Of a stretch of DNA of 64,000 nt, positions 22,039-34,000 are shown one piece after another. Within the stretch, counting starts at the first letter, position 1; every line of letters starts with the position of its first letter. The notes under the pieces were generated by a model. That model saw nothing but the letters and a program-made list of their open reading frames with translations, did no database searches and had not been told where the DNA came from. A program made the translations under genes and the position numbers. The DNA is from Haliclona indistincta (Eukaryota > Porifera > Demospongiae > Haplosclerida > Chalinidae). The stretch covers positions 18,203,752 through 18,267,751 of the forward strand of contig OZ024783.1 in NCBI GenBank assembly GCA_964017065.1, given 5' to 3'.

Positions 22039-25000
22039 ATGGCTGCTGCACTACTAGTGTTGCTGCTGTTGTTGGCTGTACCTCTCACTGCTTTCACAAC
22101 CACTGATGTCTACTATGTCACAGCTGATGATGCTGAGCAGTCATGTCCTCCACAGCAGATGTGCCACAACCTCTCCTACTACATCTCCCAGCCAGAGCAC
22201 TGCTTCACCTCTAACACCACCATCATCTTCTTGGAAGGAGAACACAGCTTTGACAGAGAGGATCTTGTACAGGTCAGTAATGTCACCAACCTGACTCTAA
22301 AGGGACAAGGTCAGTGGCCGGTAGCAGGAGCTGAGGAGACTGTGATGCAGTCTACTGTCATTATCAACTGCACCAGAGGAAGAGGAGGGTTCTACTTTGC
22401 TGTCTCTTATGACATCACTGTTGAAGGCCTTACAGTAGTCAACTGTGGAGGACTGGACAACAAAAACAAATATGTTGTGATGTACTTTGATACTGTCGTG
22501 AATCTTTTCTTTCTCAAGAATTCAATTCAAAACATGACAGGATATGGACTATTTGTCTCTAACTGTGACAATGTTATCATCACCAACTGCTGCAACTACT
22601 ATTCAGCATGGTGTAATACCAGTGAGTTCAATTATGGTGGTGGAGTAGGCATTTTATATGATACTCAGTACAGCAATACATTCTACACACTAGAGCTATC
22701 ACACTCCAATATGACCAAGTGTTGTAATGATGAAATTGGTGGAGGTATATCCTTACTAGCAAATGTTCAAAACTATGCTAATGTACTATTGAGTCATCTG
22801 GTGCTGTCACATAATTCTGGTGCTGGTTTGGTTGCAAATATCTTTGGTAATGGTATTGTGTTACTTACTATAAACAACTGTCTTTTCTTTCATGGAGTCG
22901 GCCAACGTGGTATTGCTATCGGTACAGGAGGTATGTATTTCTTTGTTCACACTACTCAAGTAGTAATCACAATTCAGAACACAGACTTGGTGGAAAATGA
23001 AGGTTCTCAAACTAGTGAGATATATTTCCAAAGCTCCAACTCACATGACTCATTATTGTCTATATTGAACTCAACTATAACACACACAGAAACACCGTCA
23101 TTGAATGGAGTGAGTATCAAGGGCTGTTGCACTAGAGCCATTTTTGCCAACACCAGAATGAGACTTACTAAGCAAATTGAAAGTGGCGTGTTTCTTGAAG
23201 GTCATATTCAAGGTACTGATGTGCAATCATTGAATATGAACAACTGTATTATTGAGAGAAGTCAATGTGGGACAGCACTTTTACATGTGAGTGGCATGTC
23301 ATACATTATCAATAATAGTACATTCTCAAACAACTCAGGAAATCAGTCAGTTATCATGATTCAACGAAGTAAAGACATTGGTGTCGTTTGTGTATGGAGG
23401 AACATTTTTACATCTTGCAGTGTTATTAGTGACTGTTTAATATCTGATAATAACATGACTGGAATTGTTATTTTGGAGTCCAGAGACGAATTATTTTCAT
23501 ATTTTATTGGTCGTAATGTGATACAGAACAACAGAAACACACAGGGAGCTGGTATTGTACTCATGAACAATGTCCACATTTCAGTCAGAGGTGAATTGTT
23601 GCTGTACAACAACACTGCTGATAAACATGGCGGAGCAATTCTTGTGATGCAGCCACTATACAAGTCACAACAGCCAAATTCAGATTGTACAATCAGACTT
23701 GATACAGCTTCTAGTTCAGTGATCTTCTCGGGAAACAGAGCAGGGCAAGGAGGGAGTGATATGTATGGTGCTATACTGATGGGTTGTAATGCAATTTATG
23801 ATGATAGTTATCACTCTATATCGCATGTAGGACATCCCAATGAAACCTCATGGTACTTTATTACTCCTTTCACTAAGTACTTTAGTTTCAGTAACACTGA
23901 CATACTCTCCTCCATGTCCTCTGACCCCATCATGGTCTGCTTCTGTAACACCACCACCAACTTACCAGACTGCTCCGATAGGACCCATCACATACAAACA
24001 TATCCAGGACTAGAGATCAACACATCAATAGCAACAGTAGGATACTATGGTGGTACAAGTCCTGGTGTTGTGAAGGTCACCGCTCAACTTGCAAGACTAT
24101 TTCGATACTATGGACAAAATGAAACCACCAAATGTTTCCAGCTCCACATTCTCCTGCAGAACACATCCTCAACAACAGCACTGGTTGATATCAGAGTAGA
24201 TGGTAGACTACCAAACTTGGGCGTGTCTATTGGAGTGGACATTCTAAAATGTCCAATTGGCTTCACTGAGATCAAAGGACAGTGTCAATGTGAGCAATTT
24301 TTGGATACTAGCAATGTCCAATGCAATGTGTCAGCCACACCTTTTAAGTTTCTGAGATCAGGCAACAGTTGGTTTGGCTACATCAACAACACTCAGTGTA
24401 TAACAGGTACTACTAATTGTCCTTTTGACTACTGCAATCAATCTTATGTCTCATTTGACATCATGGCACCTGATCGTCAGTGTGTGGCCAATAGAACAGG
24501 TATACTCTGTGGACAATGCCAGTCTCACCTCAGTATCATGCTGGGATCCAACCGCTGTGGTACTTGCTCTAACTTTTATCTTTTCTTGTTGCCAGTGTTT
24601 GCCATCGCTGGCATAGTGTTAGTGGCTGTGTTAATGATCCTCAACTTGAGTGTCTCTGTTGGAACTATCAATGGACTACTGTTCTATGCTAATATGGTGA
24701 AGCTCAATGAAGCTTTCTTCTTCCCAAATGCTAGTATTCCAGTGATGAGCCAGTTCATCTCATGGCTGAACCTTGACCTGGGTATTGAAGTGTGCTTGTT
24801 TGATGGACTGGATGGCTACTGGAACACTTGGCTACAGTTTGCCTTTCCTGCTTACCTGTTCCTGCTCATGGGTGGTATTATTGTGGGCTGTCGCTACTCT
24901 GTGTGGCTTTGCCGGTTGTGTGGTTCTCATGCTGTCCCAGCACTAGCTACATTGTTTCTCATGTCCTACACTAAAATCCTACTCACAGTCACTAATGCTC

Positions 25001-25851
25001 TTTCCATGACTCAGCTGCCATGCAATGACAGTATACTGACAGTGTGGAGTGTAGATGGGAACATTGAGTATGGCAATAGTGAACACCTTATTCTGGTAGT
25101 CGTCTCCTGTGGTGTCCTGGTCATTGGACTAGCTTATCCTGTTTTTGTGTTGTGTGCTCCACTGCTGGAGAGATACAGTCACAAGTGTATCCCACAGCAC
25201 AGGTGGAATCTAGTGGTTATGTTCAAGCCACTTTTGGATGCTTATGGAGGACCTTACAAAGACAAGTATCGATTCTGGACAGGAGTGACTCTGATGGTGC
25301 GACTAACTCTCACTGTGACATTCTCCTTCACTTCAGGAGGATTGGCTTTTGTCAATGCTCACATCATCATTTCCGTTGTAGTGGGTATTTTAACATTTTG
25401 GTCATTCACGAAAGGTGTGTATAAAAAAACATATCTGAATGCGCTTGAAGTATTTTATCTTCTCAATATATTTCTCCTGAGTACTGCTAGTCTGGCTACT
25501 GCTTCTCTTGTGTCAAGGGATTATCAAATAGCAACCATAGTCTCTGTTTTTCTGTCCTTTGTTGTCTGTTTAGTCACCATGGCAACGCACCTCTGGTCGA
25601 ACTTTGACATCAAGAAGATGAAGAGAAGGCTAGGGTTTAGAGATAGACCACAAGATATAGTAGTGCCTTAGGTGGCAGCAGATGAGGACGATGAAGTGGA
25701 CAGACCTCCTCCAGGATCCCCACCATCAATAGTGTATGGCTCACATAGAGGACAGCATCAGTTTGAACTGGTGTTTCCAAATCCTAGTGAAGATAACGAG
25801 TCTTCTTCTCCAGTGCTGTTAGCAAGAGAACCACTACTGTTTGATACTTGA
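22039..25851 (+). CDS. Beta-helix ectodomain, multi-TM receptor-like protein 2, in-frame TAG near end
   Basis: A single exon from ATG 22039 with a strong signal peptide (ALLVLLLLLAVPLTAF). The ectodomain is N-glycan-sequon-rich and repetitive, consistent with a parallel beta-helix, then a Cys block with NRTGILCGQCQSHLS and CGTC, then about eight membrane segments starting FYLFLLPVFAIAGIVLV. The open frame stops at TAG 25669-25671 after 1210 residues. The same frame then continues for 59 more codons to TGA 25849-25851. That stretch is acidic and Pro/Ser-rich, as expected of a cytoplasmic tail, and ends PLLFDT. The TAG is therefore a nonsense change, a sequencing error or a readthrough site. 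It is a paralogue of 4194-7904; ligand and function are unknown. Confidence 0.83.
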
Positions 25852-26139
25852 ATTCACATGCATAATGCAGTGATTTTCAATTCCATTACCTGGCCTGCCT
25901 TAGCTTTTGCTCATTCATTTTTGTCTTTGTGTATTTTCTTTATGTCTAGCTAGTTCCTTTTGCATAGCTTAGTTAATTTTTGTATCACTTACATGTACAC
26001 GTAGTTCTTTTTGTATTCTGTTCTGTTACATTATTGCATGTACATGTTTTTTGTTATAGTGTTGTGAAAAAGTTTTATAAAGCATAGTGAAAGTTATGGA
26101 TACGCGTCTGGAGGGGGTATGCTGTACTACATGTGTAAC

Positions 26140-26700
26140 TCATACTGCAGTTACAAACCAAGAATGAGCCGTACCTTGCCTACAATAGAAATAGTGCGCA
26201 AATGACGTTAAGTTAAGTAAATGACTTTCTCTCTCACACATTCAGTGTAAGTGACACTTTCTCAATAAGTATGCTAGTCAGTCATCAACATTACTTCATG
26301 ATAACATTAGTCCTTGCAAAGTTACAAGGTTTTGATAAACAGGTTCTGATCCTCCACAGCAATGATTAACCTCACCATGTGGGCACCTCTAAAATAAGGA
26401 CACCAATATTATTGTAGTCACTGCATGTGATCCAAAACAGATGTTCTGTGCATTAGTCACTAAAGCATAGCTACAGGACACTCTGTGTGGGTCTCAATTA
26501 GTGTGTCCAGACTAGAGTGGTTCTACTATAAACAAAAATCCATTAATATGTACTGCACCTATAGCTATTCTGATATTGTACAGTCAACAACAGATGGTGC
26601 ATTTAAACTAGCTATACAACTTAAAAATTGTATCACATACTTTGTGAGACTGAGCAATCTAACTAGCTAGCTAATAATCCAGCTAGCTAGGTAAATTATA
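26140..26700 (+). repeat. Copy of the beta-helix 2 upstream region, gene missing
   Basis: This repeats 21100-21560 in order, from the TTTTGATAAACAGGTTCTGA marker through the CAACAGATGGTGCATTTAAA block and the CTAGCTAGC-rich end. Where the start codon should follow, unrelated repeat sequence begins. It is direct evidence that the gene lay in a tandem array whose next member has been lost or displaced. Confidence 0.75.
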
Positions 26701-27157
26701 TTCAGCTACCTATTAGGGAGACACGGTAGTGTCTCCCTACGTAGGGTTGAACGAGAAAACAAGATGGCGGCTACATACAATGTATTAGCGTTCAAACGCT
26801 GATATTTCGCCTGGTGATGAATTTTATACGTCCACTGAAAGACACTTAAATCTGCTATCTGGCGTTGCCCCATCTTATAGTAGCAAGGAGATTGCTCGAG
26901 ATTGTTACTAAAGTGACGAACCTGGAAACGGTGAAAATCGAGTTTCGTCATCTTCGTTTTCTTCTTTCTTCTTTCTTTCTTTCTTCCACTCGCCTAGCAC
27001 CTTTACGTGAGCAGTGCCGAGACCAAAACACCCACGAACAGTCGTGAAATTCTCCTGGCATGTGCCTTTTGAACTTAGTTTTTAGCGCAACGGCGATATA
27101 AATTCCGCGATTTCTCGATCGTGATCCATTGTCAGCTAAGTGTTAGACGCCATTAAT

Positions 27158-27535
27158 AAGAAAATTAAAAAGATTTCTATCGAAATCAAAAGGATGTAGG
27201 GTCGTGAAATCTACCACTGGTCAACAATGTAAACTAACAAGGAACAAGCATGGAATGGTAACACGATTGACTTGCTAACAGACCATAGATCCCTACATCA
27301 GTGGCTGTACATAAGCTGTCACAATCTGAATACACGTCAGGTGTCAGTCAACGGCAACTAGCTGAACTAGCTATAGTCAACTACAGCAGCCACTGATGTA
27401 GGGATCTATGGTCTGTTAGCAAGTCAATCGTGTTACCATTCCATGCTTGTTCCTTGTTAGTTTACATTGTTGACCAGTGGTAGATTTCACAACCCTACAT
27501 CCTTTGATTTCGATAGAAATCTTTTTAATTTTCTT
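27158..27535. repeat. Foldback element, 150-bp arms
   Basis: Arms 27158-27308 and 27386-27535 are near-perfect reverse complements (both carry CATGGAATGGTAACACG or its complement) around a spacer of about 77 bases. It is a non-coding hairpin element directly adjoining the next palindrome. Confidence 0.85.
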
Positions 27536-27537
27536 GT

Positions 27538-27878
27538 AATTATCTGGCAAGGCAGAACGGTGATTCTGCGCTTGCTAGCTTACCGTTCTTCGAAGACTCC
27601 AGACAAATATGTGTTCTCCGTGATCTATACGGCGTGGCGATACTCAAGCTTGTGCTTGGTCACGTGACCAAGCTGTGGTTACCAAGCTGTAGTTACTTTT
27701 CCATTAAAATTTTAACAGCTAAAAAAAAAAAAAAGCTGTGGTTAGCGCACGTGACCAAGCACAAGCTTGAGTATCGCCACGCCGTATAGATCACGGAGAA
27801 CACATATTTGTCTGGAGTCTTCGAAGAACGGTAAGCTAGCAAGCGCAGACTCACCGTTCTGCCTTGCCAGATAATTAT
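27538..27878. repeat. Foldback element, 135-bp arms
   Basis: Arms 27538-27672 and 27745-27878 are reverse complements, bounded by AATTATCTGGCAAGGC and its complement, with an A-run in the loop. Similar short frames on both strands are only the palindrome read twice. Confidence 0.85.
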
Positions 27879-28020
27879 AACCGCCGTAAGCAAGTGTGGG
27901 CGGGGCTCGTATGCACTGTATTCATGCATGCGTAGGCGAGCTGATATCTACAGCATAACAATTATTTAGCTACAAGTTTAAAATTGTTAATAGAGAGATT
28001 AAATTTTCATTACCTGTACG

Positions 28021-28220
28021 NNNNNNNNNNNNNNNNNNNNNNNNNNNNNNNNNNNNNNNNNNNNNNNNNNNNNNNNNNNNNNNNNNNNNNNNNNNNNNNN
28101 NNNNNNNNNNNNNNNNNNNNNNNNNNNNNNNNNNNNNNNNNNNNNNNNNNNNNNNNNNNNNNNNNNNNNNNNNNNNNNNNNNNNNNNNNNNNNNNNNNNN
28201 NNNNNNNNNNNNNNNNNNNN
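28021..28220. other. Assembly gap of 200 N
   Basis: 200 unknown bases next to the foldback elements. Confidence 0.98.
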
Positions 28221-28372
28221 GTCGTAGAAGCGCAGTACCTGCAGATCGCTGCCATCATTTGTCGTAGCGCGTTCACGTGACAATTGCATTTACGTCTGTT
28301 GACGTAATAATTACCGTGAATATAGTTAACCGAAATTCGGGTAATGAACTAATTATCTTGCGAGTTTGGCTA

Positions 28373-28428
28373 GACCCTCTCCCGCATCTGACCCGCCCCC
28401 TTTTTTTCTTTTGCGGGAGAGGGTCATA
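28373..28428. repeat. Short hairpin
   Basis: GACCCTCTCCCGCA and its reverse complement flank a pyrimidine-rich loop. Probably the end of a small dispersed element. Confidence 0.6.
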
Positions 28429-28449
28429 GCGCGCTAGACTAATCGTAGG

Positions 28450-28972
28450 GCAAAGCAAAGGTATACTGCTTGGTATTTTGGCACATGGAACGTGAGATCT
28501 TTAGTTGATAATACAGGCACTATCAATACGGCAAGATCAAGATCTGAAAAGAACCGTTCGGAGGATAGAAGAATTGACTTGGTGATTAGGGAGTTGAACC
28601 GTTACGATATTACAGTCGCTGCTCAGCAGGAGAGTCTGTGGTTTGGGAAGCACGTTTATCTTGTGGGCGAGAGTGTGGTGATAACATCTGGTCGTGAGAC
28701 ACCCCAGGGACATCAATCAGGACAGAGGGGTGAGGGTGTTGCTGTTGTTCTCACTGGCCCTGCAAGAGAAGCATGGAGAGCTGGAGGCGAGCAATGGGAG
28801 TCATGGGGATCCAGGATTGTCATGGTCTCCTTAGGAGTGGCTGGCGAGAAGACTAGTCTTCTACATGTTTTTTCTTGCTACGCGCCAACCTTTGGAGCAA
28901 CGAGAGCTGAGAAGGACCAATTTTTTGACCAGCTGCAACGAGCTTTAGATGCGATACCATCAGATGATTCCT
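28450..28972 (+). pseudogene. LINE endonuclease (EEP) domain fragment
   Basis: The frame reads WYFGTWNVRSL, the start motif of the exonuclease-endonuclease-phosphatase domain in CR1/RTE-like LINEs. It continues with IRELNRYDITVAAQQES (the usual catalytic Glu site reads QQES here) and HVFSCYAPTFGATRAEKDQF, the S-x-YAP block. The protein is cut at DSYLC where the 57-bp satellite begins, so the C-terminal endonuclease half and the reverse transcriptase are absent. Relatives are often mis-annotated as craniofacial development protein 2-like. Not functional. Confidence 0.8.
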
Positions 28973-29395
28973 ACCTGTGTCATACCTCTCAACACACACA
29001 TGTCTACTACCATGCTTGTATACTGACCTACCTGTGTCATACCTCTCAACACACACATGTCTACTACCATGCTTGTATACTGACCTACCTGTGTCGTACC
29101 TCTCAACACACACATGTCTAATTACTACCATGCTTGTATACTGACCTACCTGTGTCATACCTCTCATACACATGTCTACTACCATGCTTGTATACTGACC
29201 TACCTGTGTCATACCTCTCACACACATGTCTACTACCATGCTTGTATACTGACCTACCTGTGTCGTACCTCACACACATGTCTACTGCCATGCTTGTATA
29301 CTGACCTACCTGTGTCGTACCTCACACACATGTCTACTACCATGCTTGTATACTGACCTACCTGTGTCATACCTCACACACATGTCTACTACCAC
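28972..29395. repeat. 57-bp satellite array, inverted orientation
   Basis: About seven units of the 57-bp repeat found at 40196, 44886 and 63410, here on the opposite strand (CATGCTTGTATACTGACCTA in each unit). Some units are shortened by a few bases. The frames it opens on both strands are a product of the 57-base period (19 codons). Confidence 0.9.
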
Positions 29396-29520
29396 CACTA
29401 TCACAGTATTATGTGTCATGGTTTACATAGTGAATTCCTGTGGTATCATGATAATCTTTAATTTGCCCATGACTGCATCCCTTCAAAATTAATGGGAATT
29501 TTCCTCAAGTAGTAGTAATA

Positions 29521-29883
29521 TTTAGACCACAGTAGACGGTGCATTACGCGATATAATGCACGAGGGTGGGGTCAATAACGGTCGAGAACGCGTTGATAAT
29601 GCACGAGCCGAAGGCGAGTGCATTATCACGCGTTCGAGACCGTTATTGAGCACGCCCGAGTGCTTTATATCGCGTAATGCACCACCTAGTGTGGTCTAAA
29701 CGTTTTAGACCATACCAGGTGACTTTCCGACCGAGTGCTTGCTATTTTGTTCAAGTGCGCGTTAATAAAAGTGTGCATTAAGAACTTAATCCACGAGGTG
29801 CATTAATAAAAGTGTGCATTAAGCTATTTAATGCACACTTTTTGAGCGATCTGATTGGTCGAAAGTCACGTGGTATGGTCTAA
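29521..29883. repeat. Two adjacent palindromic MITEs
   Basis: 29521-29700 is a palindrome bounded by TTTAGACCAC and GTGGTCTAAA with GGTGCATTACGCGATATA arms. 29705-29883 is a second one bounded by TTAGACCATACCA and TGGTATGGTCTAA. The shared outer motif suggests two members of one family inserted side by side. Confidence 0.8.
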
Positions 29884-30738
29884 TTTCATGTTTCACTTTG
29901 AGATCACGTGATGTGATTTAACTTGTACTAAATTTTCTGACCACGAAATTTCTATGCTTATGAAATATTCCACTATACTGAAATAGCCCTATAGCTTTAT
30001 AATATAATCCCGCCATGTATTAGTCATGTGTTGTTCCTCTACTGTAGGATTGCTGGTCATCCATTAGCTCAGAATGAACGGTGTTTACACATGTTCCTGC
30101 AAGAGTCTGTAATTGATAGGAATTATGTTCCCGGGAAAGTGCGTAGTAACCATTGATACTAGTATTATCAGCTGATCCTATAGCATGTGTTGTGTGTGTG
30201 TGCATGATAGACTATGCTTAATATCATGATGGACATTATATACCTCTAACCTGCTACTGATCTCTCTTCTCTGAGTTTGTTACTATTATTGTTTTTTGTT
30301 AAAATAAAATTATCTCAGTAATGTATCACGTGGGATGGATAGACACCACTAGCCTAGTTAACAATATTATTATCGTATTTCCTCGGATAGATGGAATAGA
30401 GGTTTGCCCCTTTTAGAAGCCTGGTCTGAATAAGACTACGGTAAGAATTAACAAAATACAACTCCATGTAGTTTAGAGGGAGCAAGCATGAAGCTCTATG
30501 CATGTAGCAACTTTAAGAACATCAGTTTGAATCCTATGATAAGTCGATATTTGTTATTATTTTGACTTCAAGAGAGAAATAAATAGAAGCCCGGGTTTTC
30601 ATTCGAGGAAACCACTGTTATCATTATTATCAACAGCATAATACTCTTGCCCCAAGTATTGTATTTAAAGTCAAATTCAAATTTAAATTTCACGATCAAA
30701 AATAGTGTACACTATGTACGTATAAGTAGAGTTGATGA
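29884..30738. other. 3' flank of gene 1; duplicated with 57650-58260
   Basis: From about 30185 onward this non-coding stretch matches 57650-58260 (shared markers TGATGGACATTATATACC and GTGATGTCTCTCTCT), the 3' end of the large duplication. No separate gene seen; it probably includes the 3' UTR of gene 1. Confidence 0.65.
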
Positions 30739-31046
30739 TTATAAAACAGCACACTTCGATGTACGTTGTGATGTCTCTCTCTCCTGATGGTGGACTGGTT
30801 CAGTCTCTCTCATCCTCTGCAGTGCAGCTCTCAACACACTCCATGAAGGGACTCCCTTCTGTGTGACGTTGTCTTGTTGCTGCAGCCATGCTGAGAGCAT
30901 GGCTATCTTGCAGCTGTCTATTCTGCCTCGCTGCTCAATGTCCATCCTCTCTAGTGAGGAGTAGAGAAGGCCTAGTTGCAGTCCAAGCTCCTTCCATTGG
31001 TTGACACTACGAATCTCAGCCAACACATCACACAGGTCATTTTCAG
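30739..31046 (-). CDS. Gene 1 exon 10, Death domain
   Basis: Encodes LCDVLAEIRSVNQWKELGLQ, LGLLYSSLERMDIE, MLSAWLQQQ and SWSVLRAALQRM, the W-x-x-L-G-L and Leu pattern of a Death-fold domain. The stop is at 30739-30741. The small exon before it (31138-31100) encodes AAAGVSGDHSSTL and is conserved in gene 2. Confidence 0.85.
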
Positions 31047-34000
31047 CTGTAATGAGTACATAATAACAGGGACACTCTCCATCATGTGGTGTAACTCACT
31101 GAGTGTGCTAGAGTGGTCACCACTAACACCAGCAGCAGCTGTGGGTAGCTGTGTAGTCATGTCTATAGTACCATGCAATAACTCTAATACACTGCAATGG
31201 TTCATAATAATGGCATACCTGGTGACTGCAGCCATCGCAACTCCTGTTCCCTCAATACACACCTCTTCCTGGTTAGTTCACACTGAGCTCTTGCTGGTGG
31301 TCCTGTGCAGAGGATGTGGCGAGACTCTCTGTTACAGGAGCAGGGAAAGGAGTCCTCGATAGTGATGCTGTCTACATCAAAGCTGAGCCTCTTCTCTGTT
31401 TCAAGTATTGTCTCACGGATGATGGAACGAATGGCGGAGCAGTCACTGTCGCTAAACGAGTAGTAGATCTCTAGTTGAAGCTGTCTCTCAATAATAGTGA
31501 CATCACCTCCTTTTCTGTAGTGAAGTACAAAGATGTTTCTATACTGCTGCTGTCCATTGACAACACTGAATAAGCGAGAGGACAGGAGCAACACGATCAG
31601 TGTAGGAGAGAACGCAGGAGGCAAAGGAATGTAGAGCTTCTGATAACTGGATTCGATTTCCAACCTCACTATCCACGGACAAGCTTGTAGGCGATCTTTC
31701 ATTATCTTGCGCTCTTGTTCCTTTGAAGCATAGCGTAGTACACTTGGCATAAAGAACGCATTCGATTTTTCGATAATGGCAACAGCCTTTACCTCAGCAA
31801 GGAGGTTGATAAATGCCTCAGCATTGAGCAGGCGAGGGAATTGGAAACACTCCGCCAGTGTGTGTCGGTCAAAGCAGCCATGCTGTTGGAAGTGTTCCCT
31901 GGCACCAGCAGGAAGGTCGATGCCAAACAGATCATGGAGCTCATCCTCATTGATAAAGGACACACCAATCAGGAGGGACACCAGGTCATGGATGGGCTTC
32001 AGATTTACGATAACGAGTGACTGGTAGTGTAAGATGAGGTTGAGGTTATGGAAGAATGTGATTGCCTTCCAGGTCTCCTGCTCATCCATATCCAGTGACC
32101 TGCCGATATCCACACACTCCTGCAGTGATAGAATGGCTCTCTGCTTGGCCTTAGATGAGGACAACAGACTAAGATAGAACCCAAACCATCGTAGCTTTAT
32201 AGTAACCTTTATAGAAGGGCTCTTGCTAATTAGCCGTCGTAACTCCATCATGTATTGCCTTCTCTGCTTCTTGTCACTGATGATTGCATTGACAGGAAAG
32301 ATAGGCTTGCCTTTGTAGTTGATTCGGAGTGGCTCATAGGCTTTCAGGCTCTGGGCTAGGCTGGTATTCTTGTCATCAAGTGACTCACTCACACACTCGT
32401 GCATTCTGTCGGCAAATGTGCCGATGACAGCAAAACGTGGGTTGCCACGGTAATCTGATGAAGGCATCAAAGAGGGAAGAAAGGAAGACATTGATTTAGC
32501 GAGAGACTCTAGTAGCTGCCAATATGAGTGCTGGAGCCTTGTATCAGCCATGCTGATAGAGTGGCCTCGTATACAATATGAGAACTGTGGGATGGCATCT
32601 AACTGCTCATTAAGCTTCAGAGTGAAGAGGGCTAGACACTTGTTGCGGACAAAGAGAGGGAAAACGTCCAGATAGTTTGGTTGACCACCAGAGTCAGACA
32701 TTAGTAGTAATCTAGTACGAAAGAGGCTGGTTGATCCACGGACCTTGGGCAGTCGCTGCATGATGTCTGTCAATATCTGGGGAAAGTCTCGTCTGTGCTT
32801 GGTTGCAGTACCAGGAGCTGCAGGAGGAGAGTGGGCTGGGTCATCAAAGAGGGTAGGGGTAGCTCCTGTCTCATGCAGGACAGCGTCACGTTGCTCTGTA
32901 CCAAGATGGTCGACAGGTTTAGCCAGATCCTCGATAGTTTCACAAACCTATAAGGGTGCATGAGTATACAATAGGAATAATGGACCATTATAGGAATTGG
33001 AGAATTTAGACTGAATTTCTGAAGCCTCACCACAAACTATGTACTATAATAGTATTCTGATAGACAGTACAGTGCATTATGTAAGATTATTATAAATAGT
33101 GAACTTCTCGTATAACAAATATTTCATGTGACAATAAGTAAAAAACACGAAAATTGTGTTCATCAAAAATTTCGATCACTGAATAAATAGACCTTTTCGT
33201 TATAAGCGCTAAAGAATGCAATTATTATTGATTGCCCATAAACTTGCATCCGGAGTAGTTTAAGCCCCACCTCCTAGCAAGTTCTAAACCATCGCCATAC
33301 ATTTCGAGCGTTTTTTATGCGCTGCAAACTTACACTGTTCTGGCCGTATCTTCTAAAACAGCACTACTAAGTAAAACTAGAATCATCAGGCTATCACATG
33401 GTACTGTAGGAGCAAAGCAGAAACCGTTAACGAGTAAGAGCTCTATAGCGACGGCAGAGAAGACCACGTAAGTTATTCTTGGCCGAGGTCTTGGCATTCT
33501 AGCATGTGTATTGTAATGCTGGTGGAGGCTCACATATGCTTTTAATTTCACACACGTACAATGCAGGTTGACTCATGCAATCAATATTAGATATGGCTGA
33601 AAGGACTGTGACACTATCAGAAGAAGATATTCCTGGTGCAATGTTAGATTGCAGACGTTTGGAAACATACACTGTTCCAGAATTGCGTTGGTGGCTACTT
33701 TGTAGAGGCATCTCTCCACAAGCATCATTGAAGAAATAATAGTTTTTATAGTTTTTTATAATGATCTTCTTTACAGAGCTATTACTCGGCCTTACTTTAG
33801 CTGCTACTCGCGATTTCAGTACCATGCATGTGATAGCCTGATGATTCTAGTTTTACTTAGTAGCGCTGTTTTAGAAGATACGGCCAGAACAGTGTAAGTT
33901 TGCAGCGCATAAAAAACGCTCGAAATGTATGGCGATGGTTTAGAACTTGCTAGGAGGTGGGGCTTAAACTACTCCGGATGCAAGTCTACGGGCAATAATT

